The notes below the pieces were generated by a model. The model ran no database searches. It was not told the DNA's origin and saw only the letters and a program-made list of their open reading frames with translations. DNA of 64,000 bases, taken from the NCBI RefSeq assembly GCF_000001735.4, contig NC_003074.8:22575261-22639260 (forward strand), in the 5' to 3' direction. Within the stretch, counting starts at the first letter, position 1. Every line of letters starts with the position of its first letter. This stretch comes from Arabidopsis thaliana. Taxonomy: Eukaryota; Streptophyta; Magnoliopsida; Brassicales; Brassicaceae. Shown here piece by piece: positions 45,207 to 58,500 of this stretch. The translations under genes and the position numbers were made by a program.

Positions 45207-47138
45207 CTCTCACTCGCTCTCTCTCTTCTTTCTACGTTGTTTCTTGTCTTTAATATCTCTCAATGTTGGAAGTTTACATGTACATATCAATCAAAATGAA
45301 TTACTTTAGTTCTATTGCTGGATATACGTAAAAAAAAAAAGCGTATTTATTAACCCTATAGTTTCTCTTTTTCTTATCAACCTATTTCAACCCTACATAC
45401 ATAGTGGAACCGAGTTTTATCTCAATAGGACAATATCTCATCATAAATTACAAAGTTCTCATTTCAATTACCATGCAAGAAGAATTCACTTTCCGTTTAT
45501 TAATTATAGCTAGAGTGTAAAATGGTAATGATCTTACTGTTGTTTGACCCAAATGAAAATTCTTTTGGTATATAAAAAATTAATTGATAGGAACAAAACG
45601 AAAACTTTCTCCTACCTAGAATTAGAAGTATGGAAATACAGTTGGACCACTGGAAAAATCATCATTATTTCTTTTAATATCAGTATTTGATGACATATTG
45701 TTCAAAGTTCAAACTGGCACTCAAGAAAAATTGATATTCTTTTTTGATATGCAACAGTTGGACCAAACCTTTTTACTTAATAAAGTTTACATCTATTGTG
45801 ATTCTTCAAACTAACACTTATATAAAACTGTTTTTTTTTTGTTCAATGGCTATGATTTCGTCAAGGTTAATTTGTACATGTAAACAATTAAACGTTCATC
45901 CACTAAATGTTGTTCAACCTGAACCGATGTGGAGTCAGTAAAAAACATATAAGACATCGACCCTAATGACAAAAAACAGAGTGTAACTATATTACGTGTG
46001 TGAAGTTTATTACTAGTTCGGGAAGTTTTAATTGGTCAAAAGGCGCAGGAAGGTTCATCATTTGTTGTTGAAAAGTTGCATTCCTTTTCAAAAGAAAAAA
46101 AAGTAAGGTTTTTATGAAAAAGCCTTTCAAGAGAAAACAAATTTTGGTTATATCTTATTTATATGGTTTGACAACTGAATCAAACATTTACCAAGGTTGT
46201 ATTTGATCATTATTACTAAAAATAAAATCAGCTAAAAAAAAACCATTACTAGGTCTAGTTACAGTGTTACACTGTATTGTAAATCATTTAGTAATAAACC
46301 AAACAAATTACTATCATCATTTTTAATTTGTGTAGTCATTACATACATGCAAAATTGTAAATTAAATTATAAAATCATGCCATACTATACTGCTAGATGA
46401 AAATTGAATTGTCATATCAAATTAAAAATTAATGTATTTTCATGAAAACTGGAAAAAAAAAACTATTAAATTAGAAAGGCGAAATTCAACGTGACGCATC
46501 TATCTATATAGGCTTGGGCTTATAATATATACAAAAGCCCAGTTAATTATTAATGGGTCGAAGTCGAAACTTGAAAGCAAGCAGTGTCATCGTTCTATTT
46601 ATCATCAGCCCAAAAAAGGAAGAAAAAACAAATCAATTTTATGTTCGTTTGGTATAATATCGATTTTAATTTTAACCAAGTAAACCGGATAGGAGGAGAT
46701 TCGTAAATTGTAATCGATAAAAGAGATCTGTGTCAAAAGTACGCGTGAGGTTCTCTCTTCTCTGCAAACAAAAATCCTGGCGTTGATAGCGATTGGTTAA
46801 TTGTCGGTGAATCAACGTTTTTCTGTTACACATATCAATCAATCATCATCCTCTTCATACTCTCTTCTTCTTCTTCATCGTAATCATTAGCTTCAATTCC
46901 GAGTTTTCTCTTCGTCGCCGTTGTGCTAGAGTTTTGTCAGATCTCGCCGGGAAATTAGCAATGGCGTTTTAGTCTGTTTACCTGTGAAGCTTTTGCGTAA
47001 ACGCTGGATTCTTCTCAAATCTCTCTCACCTGATCTCTTATTAGATTCCGAGTATGATTTGTTTCTCTCCTTCATTATATTCGGGTTGCTTCCACGATTT
47101 CGTTGCTTGATTTAGTTTTTTTTTTGAATTTGATAGGG
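45207..47138. other. Intergenic region with AGL13 and GAUT1 promoters
   Basis: Divergent spacer. Pyrimidine-rich leader sequence of AGL13 is at 45207-45245 (+ strand view). The region 46800-47138 is the leader of GAUT1, with a TCTTCTTCTTC run at about 46863 and a probable 5' UTR intron ending just before the start. Between them lies AT-rich sequence with no gene that I can support. I looked for an exact CArG box (CC, six A/T, GG) and did not find a convincing one. Confidence 0.5.
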
Positions 47139-50100
47139 ATGGCGCTAAAGCGAGGGCTATCTGGAGTTAACCGGATTAGAGGAAGTGGTGGTGGATCTCG
47201 ATCTGTGCTTGTGCTTCTCATATTTTTCTGTGTTTTTGCACCTCTTTGCTTCTTTGTTGGCCGAGGAGTGTATATCGATTCCTCAAATGGTATGCATATA
47301 TTGCTTATCTTTCTATATACTAATTTGCAGATTCATGTATAGAGATTCAGAAATTCTATTAATGATTGAGAACATTAGCATAGTTTTACCACTCTTTAGT
47401 TTTCAGCCTTTACTATCTCAATTTTAAGTTACTTTTAGCTTGATGTGACACTGATGATATTCAGACAATTGCTATTTTTCTAGACTGGCAAAATTGGTTC
47501 TTTGCTATTTTACTATCGAGCTTTGGTTTCAAGGATTAGTGTCTCTCGATTTTGTGTTACATATATAATTTATCTGCGAATTGTCCATCTGATGGAGCTT
47601 ACTTTCATTACTGCAGATTATTCAATTGTTTCTGTGAAGCAGGTATGTCGGCTTAAACTCTATCAAATTATCTACTTGTATGTTTTGACAGAAGTAAGAA
47701 TGTTGTTTGATTGGACTGTTTTTTTTTGTTTTTTTTGGCAGAATCTTGACTGGAGAGAACGTTTAGCAATGCAATCTGTTAGATCTCTTTTCTCGAAAGA
47801 GGTAGTTTAAATCTTTGAAACTTTGCTTCGATTTATTGTCTTTGTCAGTTTTTCTGAGACTGGATAGTTTCTTACTAAATTTGTTGTCCAGATACTAGAT
47901 GTTATAGCAACCAGCACAGCTGATTTGGGTCCTCTTAGCCTTGATTCTTTTAAGAAAAACAATTTGTCTGCATCATGGCGGGGAACCGGAGTAGACCCCT
48001 CCTTTAGACATTCTGAGGTGTGGTTTAAGTGTCTCATTTCTTTTCTAAGCTTCTATTCTCAATGATGTTTTCTCATAGTTTTCATCTTTTGCTGTACTTG
48101 AGGCAGAATCCAGCAACTCCTGATGTCAAATCTAATAACCTGAATGAAAAACGTGACAGCATTTCAAAAGGTAGTGGCTTTTAATTTAAGTGGCATCTCT
48201 GATTTGACGTTTTCCATCTCTGATTCTTCTATATATTGCTGATGCAGATAGTATCCATCAGAAAGTTGAGACACCTACAAAGATTCACAGAAGGGTAACT
48301 ATTATTTATTAAAGTTCAATGTCATGATGCATCAAATACTCTTTAGGGACTTCTTGTGTCTTTAGTATTTCATTATCAACATTTTTTTTATCCATCTTGA
48401 CATTTCAGCAACTAAGAGAGAAAAGGCGTGAGATGCGGGCAAATGAGTTAGTTCAGCACAATGATGACACGATTTTGAAACTCGAAAATGCTGCCATTGA
48501 ACGCTCTAAGTCTGTTGATTCTGCAGTCCTTGGTAAATACAGTATTTGGAGAAGAGAAAATGAGAATGACAACTCTGATTCAAATATACGCTTGATGCGG
48601 GATCAAGTAATAATGGCTAGAGTCTATAGTGGGATTGCAAAATTGAAAAACAAGAACGATTTGTTACAAGAACTCCAGGCCCGACTTAAGGACAGCCAAC
48701 GGGTTTTGGGGGAAGCAACATCTGATGCTGATCTTCCTCGGAGGTAAATTACTCCTTTTGGTTTCTACTACTTGCCTTTTTTCGACTGCTTGTGTACTTC
48801 TTAAAGTAACATGCTCTCTAAATTACTTTTCATATAGTGCGCATGAGAAACTCAGAGCCATGGGTCAAGTCTTGGCTAAAGCTAAGATGCAGTTATATGA
48901 CTGCAAGCTGGTTACTGGAAAGCTGAGAGCAATGCTTCAGACTGCCGACGAACAAGTGAGGAGCTTAAAGAAGCAGAGTACTTTTCTGGCTCAGTTAGCA
49001 GCAAAAACCATTCCAAATCCTATCCATTGCCTATCAATGCGCTTGACTATCGATTACTATCTTCTGTCTCCGGAGAAAAGAAAATTCCCTCGGAGTGAAA
49101 ACCTAGAAAACCCTAATCTTTATCATTATGCCCTCTTTTCCGACAATGTATTAGCTGCATCAGTAGTTGTTAACTCAACCATCATGAATGCCAAGGTAAA
49201 ATCATTAGCTCTTATCACTTGATTCGTCCTAATATCTGTATGTTTAATTTTAGATACGCATTGCAGAGCTGAAATTAAAAATGTCTTTATTCCCTATATG
49301 TGCAGGATCCTTCTAAGCATGTTTTTCACCTTGTCACGGATAAACTCAATTTCGGAGCAATGAACATGTGGTTCCTCCTAAACCCACCCGGAAAGGCAAC
49401 CATACATGTGGAAAACGTCGATGAGTTTAAGTGGCTCAATTCATCTTACTGTCCTGTCCTTCGTCAGCTTGAATCTGCAGCAATGAGAGAGTACTATTTT
49501 AAAGCAGACCATCCAACTTCAGGCTCTTCGAATCTAAAATACAGAAACCCAAAGTATCTATCCATGTTGAATCACTTGAGATTCTACCTCCCTGAGGTTT
49601 ATCCCAAGCTGAACAAAATCCTCTTCCTGGACGATGACATCATTGTTCAGAAAGACTTGACTCCACTCTGGGAAGTTAACCTGAACGGCAAAGTCAACGG
49701 TGCAGTCGAAACCTGTGGGGAAAGTTTCCACAGATTCGACAAGTATCTCAACTTTTCGAATCCTCACATTGCGAGGAACTTCAATCCAAATGCTTGTGGA
49801 TGGGCTTATGGAATGAACATGTTCGACCTAAAGGAATGGAAGAAGAGAGACATCACTGGTATATACCACAAGTGGCAAAACATGGTAAATAACTCTTTAA
49901 TTCTTTGCAACAAATAGTCTAATGATGGTTTATTATTTTATTTATTGTGGTTTGCTCATTTTGGCTTGTGTTGTTTAGAATGAGAACAGGACACTATGGA
50001 AGCTAGGGACATTGCCACCAGGATTAATAACATTCTACGGATTAACACATCCCTTAAACAAGGCGTGGCATGTGCTGGGACTTGGATATAACCCGAGTAT

Positions 50101-50254
50101 CGACAAGAAGGACATTGAGAATGCAGCAGTGGTTCACTATAACGGGAACATGAAACCATGGTTGGAGTTGGCAATGTCCAAATATCGGCCGTATTGGACC
50201 AAGTACATCAAGTTTGATCACCCATATCTTCGTCGTTGCAACCTTCATGAATAA
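47139..50254 (+). CDS. GAUT1: Galacturonosyltransferase GAUT1 (GT8), pectin homogalacturonan synthesis
   Basis: Ten exons (47139-47289, 47617-47642, 47742-47801, 47892-48017, 48107-48170, 48248-48294, 48409-48743, 48838-49195, 49306-49884, 49979-50254) give 673 residues, the known GAUT1 length. A type II membrane segment lies at residues ~22-44 (SVLVLLIFFCVFAPLCFFVG). A coiled, charged stem follows (LREKRREMRANELVQ...ELQARLKDSQ). The GT8 domain is C-terminal, with HVFHLVTDKLNFGAM, LNKILFLDDDIIVQKDL holding the DxD metal site, NACGWAYGMNMFDL, and the HYNGNMKPW block. It transfers galacturonic acid from UDP-GalA to homogalacturonan in the Golgi; in Arabidopsis it works with GAUT7, which anchors it after N-terminal cleavage. 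No lesion is seen. Confidence 0.95.
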
Positions 50255-51074
50255 AATCAAATCTTTGTTAGATGATTTGAGGTAATTACTTCTAATGTTC
50301 TGTTGTTCCCATTCCATTGCTCTTTATTCCACACATTGTTAATTGTTTATTCATATCGTTTTTTAGTCATTCTTTTCTTCTCTTCTTCTTTCGGGTTAAA
50401 AACACTTATGTTATTTTTTGAGTTTTTCTAATGATAGTAATATGTTTCTGGAGATTCTCTTGATGGTCTTGTGAAAAAATTGAAGAACACATACTATCTC
50501 TCTATTTACTATATACTGTAAGTCAAAATAATAATCCAATTTTTTGTTGATGTGTCATTAATAAATAAATAACTATCATTAATAATTGGATTGGTTACAC
50601 ATTTTAAATTTTATTTATGTTTGGATATCCAATTTTTTTTTTTCCATTGCTAATTTAATTGTTATCATTATGATGTTCATATTCTTTTCTTGTATTGGAT
50701 CATATTGTATATCTTTATTTTCCAATTGTAAATATTCAAAATAATATATTTTCTTGGAAAAAAATCTATTGTGGTTTCTCTTTTTTTATATAAGCAACTA
50801 TTTAATGGTAATATGACATATAATAATAATTTAAAAAATTAGATAGTATTTAGATTTTAGACTATTAGTGGAAAATTTTACAAAATAAATAAATCCCAAC
50901 TATGATAGAAACCCAAATTGAGTGAAAATAGAAGATGGGCTTTAAATCGGACCGACGCTTATTGCTTACTAATACAAATCGCCCTTCCTTAAGGTCTGAA
51001 GACGAAACGAAGAACAAACACTGAAACAAAAGAGAAAAATCCCAAAGCTAGAAACCCTAATCCCAAACGAATCA
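50255..51074. other. Intergenic region with CSN1 leader
   Basis: 3' UTR of GAUT1, then very AT-rich spacer. Near the right end is the leader of CSN1 with the telo-box AAACCCTAA at 51052-51060, common in promoters and leaders of genes active in dividing cells. No gene in between. Confidence 0.6.
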
Positions 51075-53635
51075 ATGGAGCGAGACGAAGAAGCGAGTGG
51101 ACCGATGATGGAGATGTGCACTAACGGCGGCGAAGAGACGTCTAATCGAAGACCTATCATAAGTGGCGAACCGCTCGACATCGAGGCCTACGCGGCTCTC
51201 TACAAAGGTCGCACGAAGATCATGCGGCTTCTCTTCATCGCTAACCACTGCGGAGGAAACCACGCGCTTCAGTTTGACGCGTTGAGGATGGCTTACGATG
51301 AGATCAAAAAGGGTGAGAATACGCAGTTGTTCAGAGAAGTGGTCAATAAGATTGGCAACAGGCTTGGGGAAAAGTATGGGATGGATCTTGCTTGGTGTGA
51401 GGCCGTCGATCGTCGTGCTGAACAGAAGAAAGTAAAGCTGGAGAATGAGCTCAGTTCTTATCGGGTAATTACATTTTTGACCTAATTTTCATTATCTCTA
51501 TTCCTTGCTTATTGACTCTCTACTAGGATTTGGTGATGCTTTTTCTCAAGTAGGTTCTTAGAGAATCAAGTATGTAGTGTTGTTTGTGTTACTTACTGTG
51601 CGTATAGCTCGTTACACTGGCTTGCTTGATTCTGTAATTGCATTAATGTTGATTTATCTCCTTGATATGAGTATACAGCCAAATCTGCTCTATTGACTCT
51701 TTACTGCTGATTTTGATGATGTTCTTTCTCAATTAATTGCTTAAAGAGTGAAGTATGTGGTGCTGTTTATGTGTTGCTCAGTGTGTGCTTAGCTCTTTTC
51801 TAGTTTATCACTTGCTTGAATAATTGCATCATTGTTGATGCATCTTCTTGGTATGAGTATACGACCAAATCTGATCAAGGAAAGCATCATAATTGGCTCT
51901 CATGGTTAGCTGTATAATGTTAACTCTCTGTTTAATAATTAATTTCTTAGAGACTGAAGTATGTGCTGTTCTTTTTGTGTTGTTCAGCGTGTGCATTATG
52001 CATAGCTCTTTCATGGTAATAGCTTGCTTGATTCTTAAATTGCATTAATGTTGATTCTTCTTCTTGATATGTGTATTGATATGTGTATACAGACAAATTT
52101 GATCAAGGAAAGCATCAGAATGGGTTACAATGACTTTGGAGATTTCTATTACGCATGTGGTATGCTCGGAGATGCTTTCAAGAACTATATCCGAACACGC
52201 GACTACTGCACTACGACAAAGCACATCATTCACATGTGTATGAATGCGATTCTTGTCAGCATCGAAATGGGTCAGTTTACTCATGTTACAAGCTATGTGA
52301 ACAAGGCAGAGCAGAATCCTGAAACCCTTGAACCTATGGTTAATGCAAAACTGCGATGTGCATCTGGATTGGCTCATTTGGAGTTGAAGAAGTACAAGCT
52401 AGCTGCTCGTAAGGTCTGTTGTTTTCCCATATTTGCTCATGTGTTTATGGATCCTATTCATATCCTAACTGAAATCTAATCATTGAACTTGAATATTGTC
52501 TTGTGCAGTTCTTAGATGTTAACCCAGAACTTGGAAATTCCTATAATGAAGTCATTGCTCCTCAAGATATTGCCACCTATGGTGGACTCTGTGCCCTGGC
52601 AAGCTTTGATCGATCAGAATTGAAGGCATGTATCCTATTTAGCATTTCTTTTAACTCTGCCATTTTTCTCCAACACTTGGTCTATAACTTAGTCTAATTT
52701 TGCAGCAAAAAGTCATTGACAATATCAACTTCCGGAATTTCTTGGAGCTAGTGCCTGATGTGAGGGAACTTATCAACGATTTCTATTCAAGGTTGCATAT
52801 TCTTACCAAGACTCTCGTCTATTTCTTGCATAGCACCAAATTACTAACCTTGAACTAAGGATTATTAGTGTGAATACCCACTAAGACCAGATTTACCCAA
52901 CGAAGTCCCTCATAATTATTATGTCCCTTGAATCCACTATTTATTCTAATCACTGACTCTGATAAACTGAAGTAGCTGTTGTGACGTTAGACTCTAATCC
53001 TGTATCGATTATGAAGGCTTCCAATGTTGCCCTCCAAATTCTTATCTATGTTAACAATGCGTAAGACATGCAAACTCGACCCTTTTAGACTGTATTCTCG
53101 TTGAATCTAATTATTAAGTTTGCTTGTTGCAGCCGCTATGCTTCCTGCCTGGAATATCTTGCAAGTCTCAAATCGAATCTGCTGCTGGACATCCATCTTC
53201 ATGATCACGTTGACACACTATATGATCAGATAAGGAAGAAGGCACTGATCCAGTACACATTGCCATTTGTCTCTGTTGATTTGAGCAGGATGGCCGATGC
53301 ATTCAAGACTAGCGTCTCTGGTCTAGAGAAAGAACTTGAAGCCTTGATCACAGACAACCAGATTCAGGTCCGTAGTGTTTCCCGAAATAACTTTGTTTTA
53401 TGTTACTGTCATTTTAAAAACCTTAATAGAGGCAAAATCTTTTTTCCATCCCGGACAGGCAAGGATTGATTCACACAACAAAATCCTCTATGCAAGACAC
53501 GCGGATCAGAGGAATGCAACTTTCCAAAAGGTACTTCAGATGGGAAACGAATTCGATAGAGATGTCAGGGCGATGCTGTTAAGAGCCAACCTCCTGAAAC
53601 ATGAGTATCATGCCAGATCGGCAAGGAAACTTTGA
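51075..53635 (+). CDS. CSN1: COP9 signalosome subunit 1 (FUS6/COP11)
   Basis: Six exons (51075-51464, 52093-52413, 52509-52625, 52706-52791, 53133-53367, 53459-53635) give 441 residues, the full Arabidopsis length. An Rpn7-type helical repeat region covers the middle (MGYNDFGDFYYACGMLGDAFKNYIRTRDYC and AHLELKKYKLAARKFLDV), followed by a PCI/winged-helix domain (YASCLEYLASLKSNLLLDIHLHDH, RKKALIQYTLPFVSVDLSRMA) and a C-terminal helix (NEFDRDVRAMLLRANLLKHEY). CSN1 is needed for assembly of the COP9 signalosome, which removes NEDD8 from cullins and represses photomorphogenesis in the dark. Intron 3 has a GC donor (TTGAAG/GCATGT at 52626); a nearby GT would shift the frame into a stop. Intron 1, 628 nt, is the longest; within it, phrases such as TATGAGTATACA(G/C)CCAAATCTG are repeated (51666, 51851). 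Confidence 0.95.
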
Positions 53636-55508
53636 TGACATCTGCTTTGCTAAACTGAGAGGTAATGGCCTATTCCAAGATCATAAGATATCTGTTAAAA
53701 TTTAATTTGGTTTAGTTACTGGTTAGCTTTCTATCTGACCTTCTCTGTTCTCTAGTTATCGCTTTGTTTTGTCAACTTTTAGTTTAAGATTCTTTGAATT
53801 ATCTATGGACTTTGAATGAAATCCCGAGTGTGAATCTATAGACGCATGAATCACACTGAAAGTGAAATGGTCAAAGAGTACAGACATAAGTACACACACT
53901 TGGTTTCATGGGCCGATATGATTTATGATCTTTGTATGCATGTGGGTGGTGGGATCAAAAATCTCATCTCCCAACTAATATCCATTTCATTTTGTCAACT
54001 AAACGTCGTATATTATATGATAGTTTGTGGCTTTGTGCACAGTTGTCACTCTATAGTTGAAGACTTTTTTTTTTCTTATCTACAAGAAATAATAATCAAA
54101 ACGGTTAGGTCTTTTTTTTATAAGTAGAATCTCGAAAATTGCAAAACCAAGATTTGATGTCGGCAAACGCATCATGTAGACTAAGTGTGAACTTTTGATT
54201 TTCTTGTGTCAAAGAACTTTTGATATTAATCACTCGATAGCTACGTTTCATCATTATTAGTTTCTTCTATAGAATTTTTATCACTGAATGGGATAGTTCA
54301 CATTATCTGGTACTATTATTTTTACTATTGCAAGTAGTTCTTTTCTATGCATTTCTTTGAAGTTGTTCTCTTTGTAGTTTGAGGTATCTTATATATATAT
54401 ATTTCTATATGTTTGTGTTTGCCAGGAATATTCAAGGGTGTTTTTTCAAGATTCGAACCAAACGAGAAATTGGGCAAGATTACTTTTTTGTAAGAACCAA
54501 GTGTTTCAATGAGTCGATGACATTTAGAGTAAGTAAAGGTTTTATTCTAAGATGGACAGTCCATTATTAATCAACTATTGAATGATATTGCCTTTTAAAT
54601 GAGTCTTAGGTAGCATCGCAATAACTCCATGTTTACTCAAAACTCACAAACCATGAAGTTAAGAATCCGCCAAATTTGGAAGATGGGCCAACTCTAAATT
54701 TACTCACCCCAATACTCCATTTATTTTGGGTTGCATTGATGAAAGTAATTTGTATAATTGATAGGTTGTGTATCAAAAACCGGATCTCATTATTTGTGAT
54801 CTTTGCATTAGTTATTTTTGGAGACTAATAACCATCTTTCTAAACTGTGAGTAATACAAATATAAACAACTTCTTGTTCGCTATGGAAAATAAAACATAA
54901 CTCTTTAGGTACGATTCACGATGCAAAAACAATAGTCATCGTGAATAAACATGTCCGAAATACATGAATTAACAAATGAAACGCTCAACAAATGAATTGA
55001 CAAATGAAACGCTCAACAAACGAAGAATCTCACATCCCATGATGAAATTGGGATTTACAAATAAAAAGTAGCACAAGAAGAAGGGGGTAGAACAGTAATT
55101 TTAAAAGAAAGACAGCGTTGATTCACCACTTGAAGTGGACTTTTATAGCAAAAAGAGTTGAGTAACGTCAAAAGAGTCAAACCCAACTTTTCAAAGGTTG
55201 TGTAAGGCTTTCCATGACTCCACATCTTCTTCTTTTCCCTTTTTATCCTTTTCTCTTCTCTCTCTTTTATTTTTTCTTTTGAAGTAAATTAATTTCACGA
55301 AACAAATCAGAGAACCTTTTATATCTTCCTTTTTCGTCGTTACTATCGTCCTTTACCTTTTTCATTTACTGTTCTCTCTCTCTCTCTATCTCTATCTCTA
55401 TCTTCTATTCATGGACATGCACCGAAGCGACAAAGCTTAGGGCTTTTCTCTCATCCATGGCGGATTTCTTCTATCTTCATTAAATATTTCCCTCTTTATT
55501 AAAATCTC
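53636..55508. other. Intergenic region with HDG1 promoter
   Basis: 3' UTR of CSN1 (to about 53850), then AT-rich spacer and the HDG1 promoter and leader. A short duplication, (A)ACAAATGAA(ACGCTCA), lies at 54970-55020. A TATATATATAT run lies at about 54391. The leader from about 55370 is a TCTCTCTATCTC pyrimidine tract and contains two short upstream reading frames (separate entry). No other gene is supported; frames at 53846-54127 and 54379-54570 look random. Confidence 0.55.
55411..55483 (+). promoter_or_regulatory. Two short uORFs in the HDG1 leader
   Basis: ATG at 55411 opens a frame of nine codons plus stop (MDMHRSDKA, stop TAG at 55438-55440), and ATG at 55457 opens eight codons plus stop (MADFFYLH, stop TAA at 55481-55483). 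Both end before the main start at 55509. They would be translated first by scanning ribosomes if the leader is unspliced here. Whether they reduce HDG1 translation is an inference. Confidence 0.6.
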
Positions 55509-58500
55509 ATGAATTTCAACGGTTTTCTCGACGACGGTGCTGGAGCCTCAAAGCTACTCTCTGATGCTCCGTACAACAACCACTTCTCTTTCTCCGCCGT
55601 AGACACCATGCTCGGAAGCGCCGCCATTGCTCCTTCTCAGTCTCTTCCTTTCTCTTCTTCAGGCCTCTCTCTCGGACTCGTAAGCTCACTATCTCCTCTT
55701 TTAATCTTCGATTTCTTCTTCTTCTACTACTTATGATAATCTCTGTAAATTTGGCAGCAAACAAATGGAGAAATGAGTAGAAACGGAGAGATTATGGAGT
55801 CAAACGTAAGTCGTAAGAGTAGTAGAGGAGAAGATGTAGAAAGCAGATCTGAAAGTGATAACGCTGAAGCTGTCTCCGGTGACGATTTAGATACCTCCGA
55901 TAGACCTTTAAAGAAGAAGAAACGTTACCATCGTCACACTCCTAAACAAATTCAAGACCTCGAATCGTAAACTCACTATACACAAAATCTCCATTTACAC
56001 TTCTACGAATCGTTTTGATTTTTGATTTTGATGAATCCTCCATTTTTAGGGTTTTTAAAGAGTGTGCACATCCAGACGAGAAGCAACGTCTTGATCTTAG
56101 CCGTCGACTTAACTTAGATCCTCGTCAAGTCAAGTTCTGGTTCCAGAATCGTCGTACTCAGATGAAGGTTTTTAGCTTCGAATCGCTAATCTTTGTTTTC
56201 TGGTTTCTTTGTTTTGATTTTTGATTTGTTTTTACAGACTCAAATCGAACGACATGAGAATGCTTTGTTGAGGCAAGAGAACGATAAGCTTCGAGCTGAG
56301 AATATGTCTGTACGCGAAGCTATGAGAAACCCTATGTGTGGTAATTGCGGCGGACCTGCCGTTATCGGTGAGATCTCAATGGAAGAGCAACATCTGAGAA
56401 TTGAAAACTCTCGTCTCAAAGATGAGTTAGACCGAGTCTGTGCCTTAACCGGTAAGTTTCTTGGCCGGTCTAATGGTTCACATCATATACCGGACTCAGC
56501 ACTTGTTCTCGGCGTTGGTGTTGGTTCTGGTGGATGTAATGTTGGTGGTGGTTTCACTCTCTCTTCTCCGCTGTTGCCTCAAGCTTCTCCTAGATTTGAG
56601 ATTTCTAATGGAACCGGTTCTGGTTTGGTGGCTACGGTTAACCGTCAACAACCGGTTAGTGTTAGTGATTTTGATCAGAGATCGAGGTATTTGGATTTAG
56701 CTCTTGCGGCTATGGATGAGCTTGTGAAGATGGCTCAGACACGTGAGCCGCTCTGGGTTCGAAGCTCGGATTCTGGTTTTGAAGTGCTGAACCAGGAAGA
56801 GTACGACACAAGTTTCTCTCGGTGTGTTGGACCAAAACAAGATGGGTTTGTCTCAGAAGCTTCTAAAGAAGCTGGAACTGTTATCATCAATAGCTTAGCG
56901 CTCGTTGAAACCTTAATGGACTCGGTGAGTAGTTACTAAAACACTTAATTTTAGTAATGAGCTTAATCCAGCAAAAGTTCTAGAAAGTACTAATCTTTTG
57001 ATACAATGTTTTTTATAGGAACGGTGGGCGGAAATGTTTCCTAGTATGGTCTCAAGAACTTCAACCACAGAGATTATCTCTAGTGGCATGGGAGGGCGAA
57101 ATGGTGCACTTCACCTGGTATGTAATTATGCGTTTAACATTTAATTAACACATATAAAATCTTAATTCAACAAATGGGTCTTTTAATGTTTTGTTTTTGG
57201 TTAATTAGATGCACGCAGAGCTTCAACTGCTGTCTCCACTCGTGCCGGTTAGACAAGTGTCGTTCTTGCGGTTCTGTAAACAGCACGCGGAAGGTGTTTG
57301 GGCAGTCGTGGATGTCTCAATTGATTCCATTAGAGAAGGTTCTTCTTCGAGCTGTAGAAGATTACCATCCGGTTGCCTCGTACAAGACATGGCCAATGGC
57401 TACTCAAAGGTAAAATTATTCTTTCTGGGTGATGATTATTTGTAATAGTAGTATACTGTATAGTTTTAACTTTTCACCTTTAGGAGTTACCCTAGTGTTG
57501 GTTGGTTCACATTTCTCTAGGAACCACAGGCAAGCTCTTTGTTTTTGTCCGAGAAATTATGATAAAGGTTTCTTATGCATTGGGTTTATAACTTTAAATT
57601 AACTTATGCATTGGAGTAGGATTATTTTATTGATCAGAAGCATCTAAATATCTCCGAGTTCTGTGCCCTTGGATCGTGCATTAATTTTTATCATTACACG
57701 TTCATAGAAGTTTTTCTCTTTGATTATCATTAATTATGTGTTAAAGCTGACATTAGACCTAAAAAAACGATTGTGATAAACCTAACGCAAAATAGTTTAA
57801 GAAATTTGCAGGTAACATGGATCGAGCACACGGAGTATGACGAAAACCACATCCACCGTTTATACCGCCCATTACTCAGGTGCGGTCTAGCGTTTGGTGC
57901 GCATCGATGGATGGCTGCATTACAACGTCAATGCGAATGCCTCACGATTCTCATGTCCTCCACTGTTTCCACTTCCACTAATCCATCCCGTAAGCTCCCT
58001 CAAACGCTGCGTTTCTGATTTATTTTGTAGAAATATATATTTGTTTGTTGTTGTTGACGTGATTCATATCTTATCCTACCAGAATAAATAAGATTTAATA
58101 AATAGTATGAACTGTTGACTGAGTCACAAAGAAAAAGATGATAGCTGTTGATTCTGTAATTATCAAACTATATAGTTTAATTAATCTTTTTTTGGTTATA
58201 TTAATGGGCACAGCTATAAACTGCAATGGGAGAAAAAGCATGCTAAAGCTAGCGAAGAGGATGACTGATAATTTCTGTGGAGGGGTTTGTGCTTCGTCGT
58301 TACAGAAATGGAGCAAACTCAACGTTGGCAACGTCGACGAAGACGTTAGGATAATGACTAGGAAGAGTGTAAACAATCCTGGCGAGCCGCCTGGGATAAT
58401 TCTAAATGCGGCGACGTCAGTTTGGATGCCGGTATCTCCGAGGCGGTTGTTTGACTTCCTTGGAAACGAACGGCTTAGATCGGAATGGGATATCTTATCC

